From: Parelaphostrongylus tenuis
Taxonomy: Eukaryota; Nematoda; Chromadorea; Rhabditida; Metastrongylidae
NCBI GenBank assembly: GCA_019055375.1
Contig: JAHQIW010006006.1
Coordinates: 1-64,000 of the forward strand
Direction: 5' to 3'
DNA length: 64,000 bases
A program made the translations under genes and the position numbers. This document shows, one piece after another, positions 33,220 through 61,750 of this stretch (positions are counted from its first letter, which is position 1; each line of letters starts with the position of its first letter). The notes beneath the pieces were generated by a model. That model ran no database searches, had not been told where the DNA came from, and saw only the letters and a program-made list of their open reading frames with translations.

Positions 33220-36200
33220 GAAAAAAAAGCAGTAGTAGCGAGGAGATCTAAAGAGTGGTATTTTTAATTGCTTCGAAATTTCTGGTAAACAATGTTCATA
33301 GAAAAGACATCTTAACATCTTAATACGCCAACAAACTTGTAGAAAAAGACTGAGTTTCTGAGCGTTTTCTTCCAAATAAGCATAGATTATTGGTAAATAA
33401 GAATCAATGATAGTACGTTTTCCTACACGTCGACTCGGAAACGGAAGATGGCACTTAAGCAAGATGACAGATTATTTGTGAATCAACATCATACTCAATC
33501 ATCAGTCTAGCAACAACGTCTGCCTCACAGATCTTGTCATAGATTATTTCTTCGCTAGCACTAAAAGCTTCATAGCCAAGTTTATGTATTCCGCTCTAAC
33601 GTTCTTAAATGGTCACGCGGTCACTCAGAATATTATCTGAGCAGTGGTCTAATAGAGAGCGTGAAGAGATAGTGCTAGTATCGCATACGTTGGGCAGGAA
33701 GCAAGCTCATAGCGCATCGCGTATGAACTTCGAGCAGATTTGAAATAACAAAGTCCGAACTGACAACACTTCGTCCCGATTGTCTCAACGTACCGACTGT
33801 CTCACCGACACCTTATCATTCAGCGCAGTATCCCCTGCGCGTAGTACTGAGACTATTTGCAAATTTTACTTTCCGAATGATCACATAACTGTTCCATGGC
33901 CACCTAATAACAATTGAGTCGCCGGCCGTTAAAGATCCGGATTAGCTGAGCACACCTTATTACCAGATTTCAACCAGCGGAGGCGTTTCGTGACGTATAC
34001 CACTTCTAGATTGTTTTTAGTGTAAAATCTTGTTGAGGGAATGTTTTTATGATATGCCATTCCTCTAGATTTATCTGTCACTAATACTTTTACTGATACG
34101 ATTAATCTCTCATATGTTTATTTACACATGTCGTTCACTTATTGTAGCCGATATCTGTTACTTATTTAGTTTGTATTATCGCCAATCATCATCGAATGAC
34201 TTAAGCGAACATCACGCCCAACATTAGAGGCCCTTTTCGTTACTAATCAAAGCTCCGTAACACGTCCCGGTTGCTTTATGTAGACGAGTAGTCTGAGATA
34301 TAACCACAAGAGTGCTAAGCTACGAACGAAATTTGGAAACTGAGGTGGCTCACGCGACTGTGTTCTTAATGTCAATACCGTTGACGGGTGGTTGCAGACA
34401 GCTACAGAGTATGGTCAAAACACGGCTGACTGAAGTAAAAGAGAGGATCTTGATACTGCAGCGAAAAATTTCATCACGGGTTTGAAAGCAACATAGATTG
34501 CAAGTTTTGCTCACTATATCAGTATTTCAACACTCTTGTGATTATATTTCACTCCGTCCTTTGTCGCTAAATAAAAAACTAAATACTCTGAGATTTCATA
34601 TATCGTTTTTCTCAGAAGGGTGTTCGTGGAGGTCTGATAGCGTTAACGAATAGGTATTATTGCTAATGTCAAACCAAATCATCTTCTATTCACATCGCTG
34701 TCGCTGTATTGCACTTTTCCGACACAATCGACCATGCAGGATAGAATCCACTTATGTGTAAGCACACGCATACACCTAATATGGCATTTCTGACGCAGGA
34801 GGAGCATTCCGTAGCCAGCTGCAACATATAGGAGGTCAAGGGGAATCTCATAAGGGAACTTTTTACACGCGTTCAATTATCTGATTATCTGGAGAGGTGT
34901 ACCAAAACATAGAGGCCATTTGAAATTTCTCACAAAGGCAATATTCCAGGAAGTTTGGCTTCATATGCATAAAAATGCTAGAAAAGACTGTACTTTTACT
35001 CTTATCATTTTTGTGAGACTTCCGTTTTTATTTGTTGATTACCTTCATATGAATCACAGTGTGCCTATTCGGTTTCTATATGACTCACTATGGTTACTCA
35101 AATGTTCGTTTGGATAACAATCTCCTGAATTGTCATGTTTCATTTTCGTTCAAAGCTTTTTTCCCTCCTTATACATTTTTGACCCTCCACTGTAACTCTG
35201 TCAAGCATTGCTGCTGGTTTCTTCTGGCTTTGATCGCTTCCACTTCTGTTTTTGCAGTTCTGTCTGCCTGCTGTGCCTCTAGTTTTTCCTTCCGATATTC
35301 ATCTTCCAATTTCGCGGAGTCCATGCCTCTCTCTTTCTCCCTCTCCTCCTCACTATCCCGTTCCTCTCTCTCACTCTACCTCTTTGTCTCTCTTTATATG
35401 AATTCATTTTTTCTGCCTCTTTCACCGCATTGCTATAGTTCCTCTGTCTTTAGTTATGCAATCTCTTTTCCTCATTTTCCCACATTCGTTTATCCATCAC
35501 TGAATTCCCATTTTTTCTTCTACTGTGTAAAGTAGCGTCCACAACCAGCTTAGTTCATGTTTATTCGTGGATATGACGTTCTAACGGCCTACAGTTCCGC
35601 AGAGAAAAGCTGAAAAATGTAGATGTAGTGAGTTGTAGTTCCTATTCCAAATTTTATACAAAAGTTCAGTACTTTCTACGTCTTTCATGCTAATTTTTAC
35701 TTTTCCAACGCTTTCGAACCACAAAGAAGCTTGAAGGTGTAGTGGAAAGTTGTCCAGACAATCGTGGATCATAGCCCACTCACAATTTTCGTTTGATTTC
35801 GGCTGATTCCTCTCGGTTTCATACTCTTCACTGATTAAGAACTTTATGTTCATGTGCAAGATACTTATAGTGAAACTCTGAACGTGATCACCCAATCACT
35901 TCATTAATCAGGTGATGAACTTCTACAGAACTTCTTAAGCTGTCAACTAGTCTATTCTTGGTTATCTCTCAGACAGTACAAGCGTCATCGGCCTCAACGT
36001 CAACAAAGAAAGCGGCACCAGTCCACCTCATGTACGTCTAATTTCCTTTGTGGAATGTGTCGTTTAATATGTTGACGGGACGAGCAAGGACACATTGTTG
36101 AGTTTCTTTTGCAAAAGTACTTTAAACTAGGCCAGCTGCTCATTGATTACGCCCTCACATTGGTTGCACTCCAACTTCATAGTGCACGAACACCACACTG

Positions 36201-37985
36201 AATTTGTTTATGAGGCAGTTTTCGGTATAGTCGTAGTTGACATTAAATGGCCTGAAATATGACGTAGACGTTATATTCAATTCAACAGTATGCGGTCTGT
36301 TTTTTGGGGGAAAATTCTACCACAGCGTTTGTCAAAGCGAAATGAATAATGTATGAACAGCTTTGTGTGGAGATTACAATAAAATTGGCAAAAGCAATCT
36401 CAAGGTGAGTAGAAAATCGCTCAGATCAAGCAAAATTGTCCAACACACTTAATGGACCCATTACCACGGTTGTTCTCACCCTGAGGCACTTAAGGTGATC
36501 TCTATATACATAGGAGAGTCATGTGTTTGTACATCTATGCGTCTGTGTATATACATACATATATGTATATATACGTGTGTTCAGTGAGTGACAGAGAGTC
36601 AGCGTGTGAGCGTGGGAAGCCGGAGAACCGAGTGTTGAGCGAGCGAAACAGGGGCAAAGCTTTCGCAGTAGAAAGGCAGAGCTCGAGCTTGCTCACAAGC
36701 CAATCGATGTGGGCCTGTTGATGACCAGTGTGCATGGTTAAGCTCAGCACCGCCTTGTTCGCCGCTATTCTTCTCGCCTTCCCTTCAATAAATATGAAAT
36801 GTTTTTTATTCAAAGACACACAGTTTTCATCTATGAAGTATCATCTCAACACCATCACCTACGCCACCGATCAAGATCGCTTAGTCTGTCGGTGCAAAAC
36901 AGGCATGTCGTTCGCTGAATATGTCGTTAGAAAAAGTCTGATTGATTCTTTCCGTGAACTCGTTTCCGTTATAATCACGCACCCACACGCACACACACAC
37001 GAGTCTGTTCGCTGTCTGTTTTCGTGTCATCTTCACAAAAGCCATAAAAAAATGGCATGTTCTCCTGAAATATTGTGACAACTGTAGAACTATTGGTGAA
37101 AAGATTTGCGTCGTCTGTCCGCAGATTACTATAAACTCGTTTGCTTTGTAAAAGTTGTGCGCATGAAGCACACCCTGCTTAACGAGTGTTGCTAACTAAG
37201 TCGCCGAGCAATGTTGGTTCTTTTGATCTTTCTGGATTTTTCCCGCATATGCTATGGAAGCCAGCAGTTAGTTATAGCTTCTAGTAATACCTGCGCCAAA
37301 TCCTACATTGTGTTATCGGTTGAAGCCCAGAAAGACTCAATTTGGGGAATTTTTACTTCACGAGAAAAGTCGATAGACAGGTCCGACGGAGGAGAGCAAC
37401 TGAGAAGTTTGGGATTTCAAAACACTGTTAAACTTGTCAAATCTCAATTATGAAACGCCTCAAGGGAGGAAAAGAGGCTGCAGTAAGTAATATCATTGAC
37501 GACACTCGAAAAAAATGAGAATAGGACAATCGGTGCGCGTGCGGATTCGAGTCGACTAAACAGCCCTTGTTTCGACTCGTTGCGGCTAATCAGTGCTTAG
37601 TCTGAGGACGATCATTCGTCGTTGTCGTCGGCTGACGGGACACTTCTCAATCAGGAAACAATCCGTCCTGTGACTCGCTTACTGCTCTGCTTATCTCAGT
37701 CTTCCCTCAGGAATCGATTGCTGTGTTCTACTTTGGACATGATGAGTGTGTGAATGTGTGAGCATGGAGAATTATATGTGTGTCACGTAACACCCGATGA
37801 CATTAGTGAGTTCTTACCTAAGAATAATCCGTCTTCTGTTTACTCTGTGCTTTATTAGACCTGCGCCCATCAAGTTAAATTTGAATTCCACGAGCAATTA
37901 TTTGTAGTTTTGATGTCCATGAAAATCTAATTTAACGCAGTGCTGGCCAACTCTCCTTGATTCATTAAGATGAACTATTTGTAAT
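33220..37985. other. Noncoding with simple repeats
   Basis: No conserved gene found. Two ATG frames with signal-peptide-like starts (36734 +, MVKLSTALFAAILLAFPSI; 37211 +, MLVLLIFLDFSRICYG) lack support beyond hydrophobicity. A short plus-strand segment at 37450-37482 encodes MKRLKGGKEAA before a strong GTAAGTAAT donor, but no partner exon was identified. TATATACATACATATATG-type and CACACA repeats occur at 36527-36580 and 36980-37002. Confidence 0.4.
35150..35525. repeat. CT-rich (pyrimidine-rich) tract
   Basis: Runs of TCTCTC, TTCC and CCTC on the plus strand, densest at 35308-35400. The complementary purine strand gives a long charged frame (…AKLEDEYRKEKLEAQQAD…). It looks coiled-coil-like, probably because of base composition. 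Confidence 0.7.
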
Positions 37986-37991
37986 TTTTCA

Positions 37992-38825
37992 CTATATCAG
38001 TATTTCAATTTCTATACCAGTTGCCTTCAGCTTATCGAATTTTTTCTGCCAATTCTTCAAGTTTCTATTTTTCGCCGTTGTGACAAATATGATTTGATAT
38101 CTTGTTGTATTAGCTTGCATTCTATAATTAGTTGCACCCTGTCCTATAACGATTTTTCTCTGCTCAAGCAAATGGAGAAGTTTTTTCGAAGAATTGCCTT
38201 TGACTTCATTCAGACACACATATGTCCATGTATAAGGGCAGCTATTTATAATTTTCTTTGACAAATTGTTGCTGTTGGCAATACAACTATGTCTCTTCCA
38301 TTCAGGTGACGCAAAACTATGCCCAGAGAAATATGTGTCACTAAGATGACACAGTGATATAAGACGCCTTTCAATAGACACGTGGTCATTATAGCGAACC
38401 CGCACTCGAGGATCACTCAAGGTTCGCCAAATTGGTCGGAAATTAATATAAGAGAGCAAAAATAACTACTATGGTTCATCAGAAACCCGTCCCAGTTCGC
38501 TGTGTCAGCTGGTTAGCCTTATATTTCTTTATGAAGTCAAATGCCCAGCGGATTCCTGTGGGATTGTTGAGCGCCGAGCGCTTTATCCATTAATCCTTTA
38601 TCTGAGTTCGGCAACTGAGTTCGCGGATCTCCACTTTCAGTGACGCCTCCAATACCTGACATGAAAGTTTCAGTTGTCTTTCAAACTACTTCTCTTTGAG
38701 CTTACGCCAGGTTCATATATCTTCATTTTCATGAACGGTGAATGAGTTTCGAAGCTGAGGAAAGCGAAATCGCCGAAATGTGGATCATCGTAACCTGATA
38801 AGAAGATATACGAACCTCGCGCTAG
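37992..38825 (-). CDS. Candidate two-exon gene, unknown protein
   Basis: Exon 38706-38825 is exactly 40 codons between acceptor TTTTTGTTCCAG and donor GTAAGC. It reads LARGSYIFLSGYDDPHFGDF and continues to KMKIYEPG. A long minus-strand frame at 37992-38459 (155 codons, ending TAG) follows, with FRPIWRTLSDPRVRVRYNDH and later KKLLHLLEQRKIVIGQGA. Its own acceptor is not clear, and a SINE-like insertion (GGATAAAGCGCTCGGCGCTC) lies in the intervening 250 nt. The two frames may belong to one gene. The composition looks like protein, but I recognise no domain. Broken or mis-joined models are possible. Confidence 0.35.
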
Positions 38826-38829
38826 CTGG

Positions 38830-41490
38830 AACAAAAATAAATCGTAATAATATTGACTATTCGTGCCGAGGATGAGTACATTTCGGTTTTGCATAATATT
38901 CATCAATTACTGCCCTACACAGATTTCGCCAAACTACGTTTTTTTTCAGTAACACTGGCGTCATGCGCAGTCGCTTTACTAGTGCCTCCTACGCTTCTTT
39001 CTTCCAATATAATACATTTTGGTGAAACTGTGCGGGGAATTATTTATGCGCAGGGACGATTTAATCTCTGCTAGGGTTAGAACTGAAGTAATAGGCATAG
39101 CATTCGCTTAACTATCAGCAGAATTCGTTTGTGTTTTGTTTAGGAGGCCGGCGGTGAGCCTTTCATTGTTCGTCACCGGCTTCGCAAACTTTGTGCTATC
39201 GGCATTTAATTCGTCCATATTTCATTTTTTCCACTCAATGCGCCTACAGTGTGTTTATTTCATCGAACAACTTTCCGAGCCACCACCATCTATCAAATGC
39301 ACCGTGTTCGGATTGTTCTCATTCCGTGTATCCAGTGAAATAAATGAGCTAACTGCTTGCTCCTTACATCTACAAGAAATGCCAAAATGAACTCTTATAG
39401 CTATGAATCACTTAATCTTCTGGCGTTTGGGATTTCGTACTAAGATCAAAGTTCTACAGGTTTCCATGCTTAATTCATCTCTGGCTTCTCCGTAACAGTG
39501 ATGATTCAAACACAACAGCATTGTAGTGTGACGTTGCCATACTTTATAAGAGAACTAGCGTGAATTGAAGATATAGTTTTTGATAGCATTTGAAAAACGC
39601 CACGAAAAGGTTAAGAAAAATAGTTATTCAGCGCTTTTCATAGAAATCCTCAATTAAGTTGAGAAAACAAGTGCTTAATTTGTCAGTTATAGTAATTATT
39701 CACGCGGTTAGTATTTTATAGTGATCGAATGCTGTGTTGAGCGAAATCTTCGGATGGCAAAGTGAGGCGGGAAATAATTAATTTTTCTTGTTGTGAAAAG
39801 TCTTTTCTGCAACGATTTAACTGTCGATAATTTGATTACATGATTACTCCATGATGTCCAAGCTAGTCACAAAAGGTGCTCCTGAATCGTGTGTGCTCCA
39901 TCAGCTCGAGTTTATCGTGGTTGTAATGCTCGATGGAGCGTTCACGTTTGATGATCCTGAGTGATGTCGTTTCAAGAATGCCATGGCCTTGGAGTGGCCG
40001 ACAGCAATGCAACCTGGTCAATCGTATACATTGCACTTTGTATGTACTTGTTCGCTTTTCGTCCTGCCCATTCCCATACCGGACACTCGTTTTATCTTGT
40101 GCTTGTCTTAGTCTTCCATAATTCCCTTGAGGTCTTCTCATGTATGATGGAACTAAACATATCTATCTTTATGTTATTTTTTATATTGTTGAACAGACTT
40201 CTAACTGTGCACCTACTCAAAGCAAACGTATCATCATCGTTTGCAAAATATCATTATATGCCTAACAAAAACTTGAAGTTTGTAAATCAACTAATAACAC
40301 AAATAAAATTTCCCAAAATTTTTCTCGGATTATTTTAGGTCACTTGAGAGCCTGTGATTTTTCGCCACATCAAGTATAGAGAAAGTTTTGTATATTTTTC
40401 ACGATGAATTGAGCAAGCGAGTGTACTTCGTTTTTTTTTTTTCGTTTTTCATTTGTATCATTTTGTTTTAGAACCAGAATGGATATCAAAATTTCCAAAG
40501 AAAATTCTGAGTTGATATCAGCATGTTTTCTAAACCTTTGTGAGGAAGACGTGTTTAGTTTTTTTTTTTCACCTAGTTCTTAGCGCTTCTACTTTGATAC
40601 AATGCAGAAGACGTTCTCCAGACGTCCTAGCTTCTATTTCGATGTTTTGGAATAATCATGACTTTCTGGTGAATATAATATTGATATGTCTACTATTTAT
40701 GCAAAATAATATTGTCTATCTGTCCTGCGCGTTTTTTGCCACTCAGGTGTTTCGGAGCGTTCTCGTTAATGAGATTCGACGTTTTGTGATTCTTACATTA
40801 TTGGAACAGAAAAATCTGAATCAATGGCGATTGCTCAGCTGTGTCGATTTCAGTGCTTCGATTTATTCTTTGTTTGTTTATCATCGGCGATCGGCATCCT
40901 CCATCACATTAGAAGCCGATCATTCCGATGAGATCGTTTCTTATGCAGCCACGATACACCGTTGCTCATGTCTTATTCTATATCCATTCATCATTGTGGG
41001 CAAATTAAATACCTCGACCGTTCTAGATCTTTCAGTTTATTCTTTATAAATTGAACTTTCACTGAATCTGCTGGTTTGATAGATCAACATTCATATTGAA
41101 CATCTTTATTTCCGGTTACCATCCGGTTTGTCCTTAGGGAAGACTCTTCTGCTAATACCAGTCGTTTATCTCGTACCTGCTTTTTTCTTAGCCCACTGTC
41201 AGAATGATGTCGGGTAATGATCTTGGTGGATAAAATGCAGGGAAATGTTCTGTGCATGATTTCTTTTCGCGATGTAATCAACGAAGTTTTACCGATAAGT
41301 CCAATGACGTGCAAAGATTCAGACCAGCCACATCAGAACATCTAAGATAAAACTGTTAAGACTAGGAGGCAGTAGTGGCTGAAATATGCGATTTTGGATA
41401 TCGTTTTACTTAAGACTTTTGTGTGTTTTATTCTGCGTTCGTGTTTATTTCCGATGTCCTGAAGCTATATGACGTAAATCAATATCTCGA
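38830..41490. other. Upstream flank of grk-2, no gene established
   Basis: Open frames at 39863-40141 (-), 39961-40338 (+) and 40540-41049 (+, 169 codons, GTG start) overlap or lack motifs. The region should contain the grk-2 promoter, but no element can be singled out. Confidence 0.4.
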
Positions 41491-41503
41491 GTAACAATTT
41501 CAG
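41489..41503 (+). promoter_or_regulatory. Probable spliced-leader trans-splice acceptor of grk-2
   Basis: AGTAACAATTTCAG lies six bases before the grk-2 ATG, with no upstream in-frame coding. In nematodes such a TTTCAG just upstream of the start usually receives a spliced leader. A 5'UTR cis-intron is the alternative. Confidence 0.6.
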
Positions 41504-41509
41504 ATCAAA

Positions 41510-57693
<16,184 letters not shown>

Positions 57694-58740
57694 CGCAGAT
57701 ACGGTTCCAACAAGTTGCGCCTAAACTTTTGGTTAGAAAACCATGACGAGAGTGTGACACGTGGAAATTGGACCGTGGAGCTTATTGATGCTGACTAACC
57801 TCTCCAATTTTTCCTGCTGCGCAATCGTACTGAAATTTTAACTGAATTATAATTCTGAGGTGAACATTGTATAGTTGCATACTTCTGATACCCTAGCACC
57901 ATACAGTGACAATTTTTGCAATCAGCTAGGATTGGTGTGTTCTGAATTTCAATTATGGCTGTATGGTATGAAGACGCGTTTAAAGCCGCAGACCACGGTA
58001 TCAGGAATATCAGCTGTTTGTCCTTTACAAACGTGGGTTTAGTTAGTGCATTTTCCGTTCGTGTAGATGTAAGTAGCCGAGAGGTATCAATCGTGTCTCG
58101 TTGTGATTTCTGCTAAGTATTTTGCTATATCGATGACGGGAACATTCATCTCGCAATCTGCCTCCTATAAGGAATTCTTATCACCATGCTCGACGGGATG
58201 TCCAGCCTGACGACAGTTGTCAGTTCGCGATTCTCCTTTTCTGAGTTTTTGCTAGTATCGACCGCTGTGCTCTTTCTCATTTCATCTCTGGACCTTTAGG
58301 TTTCTGAATTTTTATTTCTCAACAAGGCAGCTATTCTTCACGTAAATATAGTGGTACTGAGATTCTTAGATCGATTTATATCATAAAAGCACAACGAATC
58401 GTTAATCCTTTACATATCATAAAATATGTACATATTTTTATATATTTTATAAGTGTATGATGTCTTTCATGAACTCATCTAACTGATACTCATCACATGT
58501 GTGTAACGAAATCTTTCGAGATCTCCGAACTTTGTAGAGATTATTAGTGAAGAGTATAAAGTCGCTAATTTTTATTCGGTTTTGTGAGGACGCTATCAAA
58601 ATGCTCCACATCTACTGTAAAGATGATGATAGTGGAATGAAATATATACGATGGAAATAAATGACACGTAATCGCGATAGGATAAAAGCTTGGCCAAATG
58701 AAGTGGCAAATCATTGTGTAGGTGATGTCTCGATAACTGC
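57694..58740. other. grk-2 3' untranslated region and flank
   Basis: No coding segment. AATAAA at 58656-58661, about 960 nt past the stop, is the first clear poly(A) hexamer I see. A nearer variant signal may be used instead. Confidence 0.45.
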
Positions 58741-58750
58741 CGATGATTCC

Positions 58751-58998
58751 TTGACCCTCAAGGGGCCATGGTCTCAACTTTCTGCGTGTCTACCCCCCAG
58801 CGTGCTGTGTCTAACAATGAAGCTTGTAGCGTGTAACAATGAAGCTGCGTCTAACAATGGCGTCTAACCCCAGCATGTCACTGTCAGATGCAGTACGCTC
58901 CGTTATTACGCGCCACACGCTCCATTGTTATACGCAACACGCTAGGACGTTAGACACACAGAGGGTTGGGTCTATGGTCCTGTAAAGGTCAATGGGTA
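58751..58998. mobile_element. Hairpin element with internal short repeats
   Basis: The left arm (GGGGCCATGGTCTCAACTTT, CAGCGTGCTGTGTCTAACAA) pairs with the right arm (CGCAACACGCTAGGACGTTA, GGGTCTATGGTCCTGTAAAG). The centre repeats a GCGTGTAACAATGAAGC-like unit several times in both orientations. Confidence 0.7.
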
Positions 58999-59831
58999 AA
59001 TGATTTATTACGATCTTCAGAACCGACTTTCTATTAACTTCCACACTGATCACATATTTCACTATTATCGAACACGGTATTGTTAACAAAATATATACAA
59101 ATAATAATGACCGACGTTTCGGCAATTTCACCTTCTTCCTTTCTCTTCCCGTTTTGTTCTTCAGGTCAACCTGTTAATATTAACGGCCACAGAGTATTTC
59201 ATGGACTGGTCAACTTCCAAAGCTGAGCATGATTTCTTCTAATAAAATTTCTCTAAAATTTGTAGTCAGAATCATCAAATGGTTTGATAAAAATTGAAAA
59301 TCCCAGCTTTCTGGGTAACTTAGGCCATCGTTAACCATAGATCACCTCGTTAAAGCGGGTGAAAGAATGATTCATCCGACGCTGATTAATGGCTGAGAGT
59401 TGCGGCAAGCCCTAACTTCATTAATCATCTTAGAGGTGATTGGGCACATACTTATACGACAACTTGATGGTCTGTTTTCATTCTGCCAGACAAGTTTAGT
59501 ATGTCTGACCACAAGGGAGCGATAGGAAAATTCAGTAGCATTTAATCAAGCCAACAAGTCGTGGGCATGAAAAAAGTAACATGAGTTTGTTATAGGGATT
59601 TATTGTGAATAAAGTTTCGTTCTCACTTCATGAAGTATTATATCCGACTCAATTCCAGTCGATGAGAGTTCAGAACCGATATTGCACAAAATACTACTGT
59701 AGGCATCACAGTCGAATCATCGTCGCTTTGTAGAATACGATGATGAAAAACAGCCACAATAAAGTTCCATGAAAAGCTCACTTAGGTTTATTGAAGATAG
59801 CGTAGGAAAACTATTTTGAAAATTGGAATTT

Positions 59832-60010
59832 CTGTGCGGATCCGAGCACTTGCGTCCGATTCGTTTCGTCGCACTCACCCCCCAACAAAGATCCTCGAAC
59901 ACTGCACATGTTGTTGCGACTGCTACTTGTAGATTCCGTCTCTTTATGAATGTCATAGAATGATGGTCGAGACAACTTTGCCTGCAATTCTGAAGAGAGC
60001 CAAGCAAAAG
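59832..60010 (-). repeat. SINE family B, 3' portion
   Basis: The plus strand shows CTGTGCGGATCCGAGCAC (inverted 3' end) and TCATAGAATGATGGTCGAGA from the body. Confidence 0.6.
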
Positions 60011-60055
60011 TTATTACACGCATTCTAGTAGATCACTGAAAGCGAGCGTCGAACT

Positions 60056-60342
60056 ATGGCCTTTCCTCCTGATGGACACAAAAAGGACTTGATTGAAGTC
60101 ACTGTCAATGGTCTTGAATGTCCTGATACACGGTTCATGAAGTAGGCTAACAGATGGGAGTTTTAATGATTCTTGTTACAGTAGTGTAATAGAAGGAACT
60201 CTCTAAGTACAGTTGAAATAAAAACTGGGATATATGAAATGCTTGTGTGAGTTAGTTTCATTTTACAAAAAAAAATGTTGTGAGATTGAAGTTCTACCGT
60301 TACTTCAGTTCACCTATCACCTTTGAATTGAAGATTTTCCTT
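60056..60342 (+). CDS. Candidate first exons of an unidentified plus-strand gene
   Basis: An ATG opens MAFPPDGHKKDLIEVTVNGL ECPDTRFM and reaches donor GTAGGC at 60142 in phase 2. A compatible second exon, 60309-60342, follows acceptor CGTTACTTCAG, reads SPITFELKIFL and ends at GTATCA in phase 0. That phase fits the segment at 61351. The composition suggests a beta-rich domain, but I recognise no family. Splice sites are only moderate. Confidence 0.3.
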
Positions 60343-61105
60343 GTATCATTATAACGCTGTTTTCGTTCGTCATTTCATGTCCGGTGCTTGATGAGCATTT
60401 ACCTCGAGAATTCTGATCTAATTCACCGACTCTATAAATGCAATTTTTTTTTTTTTTGATTGCGATAAGGAGACCTCTCTCGCTGGCAAAATTGTGCGGA
60501 TTTTATTTTCTTGACATACTTTACATAGTGCTTAACATACACTGTAGGTAAGAACGAAATTTCCAAAACCGACTATCAATTAGCCTTCAGATTGGTTGAG
60601 TAATTCCGTAACTTCTTATTCAGCGTGAACGGGATTGTTAGCACGCGATTTCTTGAGGACAGTATAGACAGACAATACAGACAATTTGCAACGAATGGCT
60701 TACATCTCGGCAGTTCCCCTTCTTTAGGATCGTTATGATACTTTTCGGTTCAAAGAAATCGAAATTCTAACCTATTGACGACCAGTGCAGCTTTTCCTTG
60801 GAATATGAACAAGTTTTGCGTCTTTTACGGACTTACCGATTTTTTAACAACAGACAATAATCATTAAACGACTAGAAGATACGGTGAATTATGAACGCAA
60901 CAGGATTTTCGAAGAGACTCTAATATATCACCGATGGAATGATAGTCATGTTGGTGCTGATTACTATGTTTTATAAAAGTAGATCAACCAAATGCATCAC
61001 TTTCAGTATTTGAAAATTTTGTAGGTCGTGTTGAGTATATACTTTATAAGTCACGCCAGAATGATGTTGTTGATTACTTTTAGACGCTTTTTGCGGTGTT
61101 ATGAT

Positions 61106-61345
61106 TCACAAATATACTCAATGATGCAGAGTTATGTGCAAAACTTTTGCGTCAGGCGGGGCTCGAACCTCTTACTCTGTTCGATGGGCGCGTGCTCTGA
61201 TAGTTGCATTAATGAGAGTGGTGTGCAAAATGGGCGCCAGTAGTGCAACGGGTTAGATCACGCGCGCCCGGATAAAGTGAAATGTGGGGTGGAGTCCCGC
61301 CTGACACGAAAGTTTTGCACATCACTCTGAATCACTAGGTATACT
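61106..61345. repeat. Two SINE family A copies in tail-out inverted arrangement
   Basis: The left copy (minus) and right copy (plus, head GTAGTGCAACGGGTTAGATC, B-box-like GGTGGAGTCCCGCCTGACAC) face away from a shared centre. The outer ends (GAGTTATGTGCAAAACTTTT and AAAGTTTTGCACATCACTCT) form a palindrome of about 50 bp per side. Confidence 0.8.
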
Positions 61346-61350
61346 TTCAG

Positions 61351-61587
61351 ACGTTTTCGTTCTTCAGAACAGGATCGATTCGGGGCGATGGTTCATTAGA
61401 TGGCATTCCTGGCGATTTGAGGGATTTCGTTTTCACATCGAATCGAATTCGTCAAACTGGAGCACCGTTCGCACGAAGAACCCTGCTTCCCTGCTATACA
61501 GAACAAATGCTGATCTATTGCAGCTCTCTTTTTTTTCGCGATAATGAATTTTGTATTGGTCAACTTATGAAATATGAACTCGGATAA
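61351..61587 (+). CDS. Candidate exon, unidentified protein
   Basis: Acceptor TATACTTTCAG opens a 78-codon frame reading TFSFFRTGSIRGDGSLDGIP GDLRDFVFTSN..., then QTGAPFARRTLLPCYTEQML, and ending QLMKYELG at TAA. The first half is more GC-rich and looks like protein. The acceptor abuts the end of a SINE, which may supply part of it. The exon may end at a GT (61553 or 61559) or at this stop. The function is unknown. It is possibly the same gene as 60056-60342 and 61667-61750. Confidence 0.35.
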   Translation, partial: TFSFFRTGSIRGDGSLDGIPGDLRDFVFTSNRIRQTGAPFARRTLLPCYTEQMLIYCSSLFFRDNEFCIGQLMKYELG

Positions 61588-61666
61588 GTCCTACTCTGAA
61601 GAGAGCGCAGTCACCGAGATGTTGACCAAACAAACTTTTTTTGTAACCTCGTGTTTTCTTAATCAG

Positions 61667-61750
61667 TTCAAAAAGTTCATGAGTCATCATAGCGCCAAGA
61701 ACAAACAAACGCTGATCAAATTAGCGGTCAATGAACTCATCCAAAATTGA
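61667..61750 (+). CDS. Candidate terminal exon, unidentified protein
   Basis: A good acceptor (GTTTTCTTAATCAG) is followed by FKKFMSHHSAKNKQTLIKLA VNELIQN and a stop, 27 residues with a helical, basic character. I could not join it to 61351-61587 in a consistent phase without crossing the TAA, so the model is incomplete or contains an error. Confidence 0.3.
   Translation, partial: FKKFMSHHSAKNKQTLIKLAVNELIQN

Noticed and set aside
35150..35525. Charged coiled-coil-like frame on the minus strand, with some likeness to PRKRIP1-type proteins
   Set aside because: The frame needs a shift to extend the likeness, no upstream exon with the diagnostic GSSAGAGSGEFHVY motif is present, and the purine-rich composition alone explains the charged translation.
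35059..35535. 158-codon plus-strand frame rich in Ser, Phe and Leu
   Set aside because: It is generated by the CT-rich tract. The composition is low-complexity throughout.
36734..37078. Possible secreted protein starting MVKLSTALFAAILLAFPSI
   Set aside because: Only the hydrophobic start supports it. The rest is a CA-repeat-containing frame, no convincing acceptor precedes it, and the opposite strand is equally open.
39961..40338. Overlapping open frames on both strands at 39.9-40.3 kb
   Set aside because: Neither strand shows splice signals or a recognisable motif, and both cannot be coding.
40540..41049. 169-codon plus-strand frame upstream of grk-2
   Set aside because: It starts with GTG, has no domain or conserved motif, and is not needed to make a full-length GRK-2. 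It is probably a chance frame.
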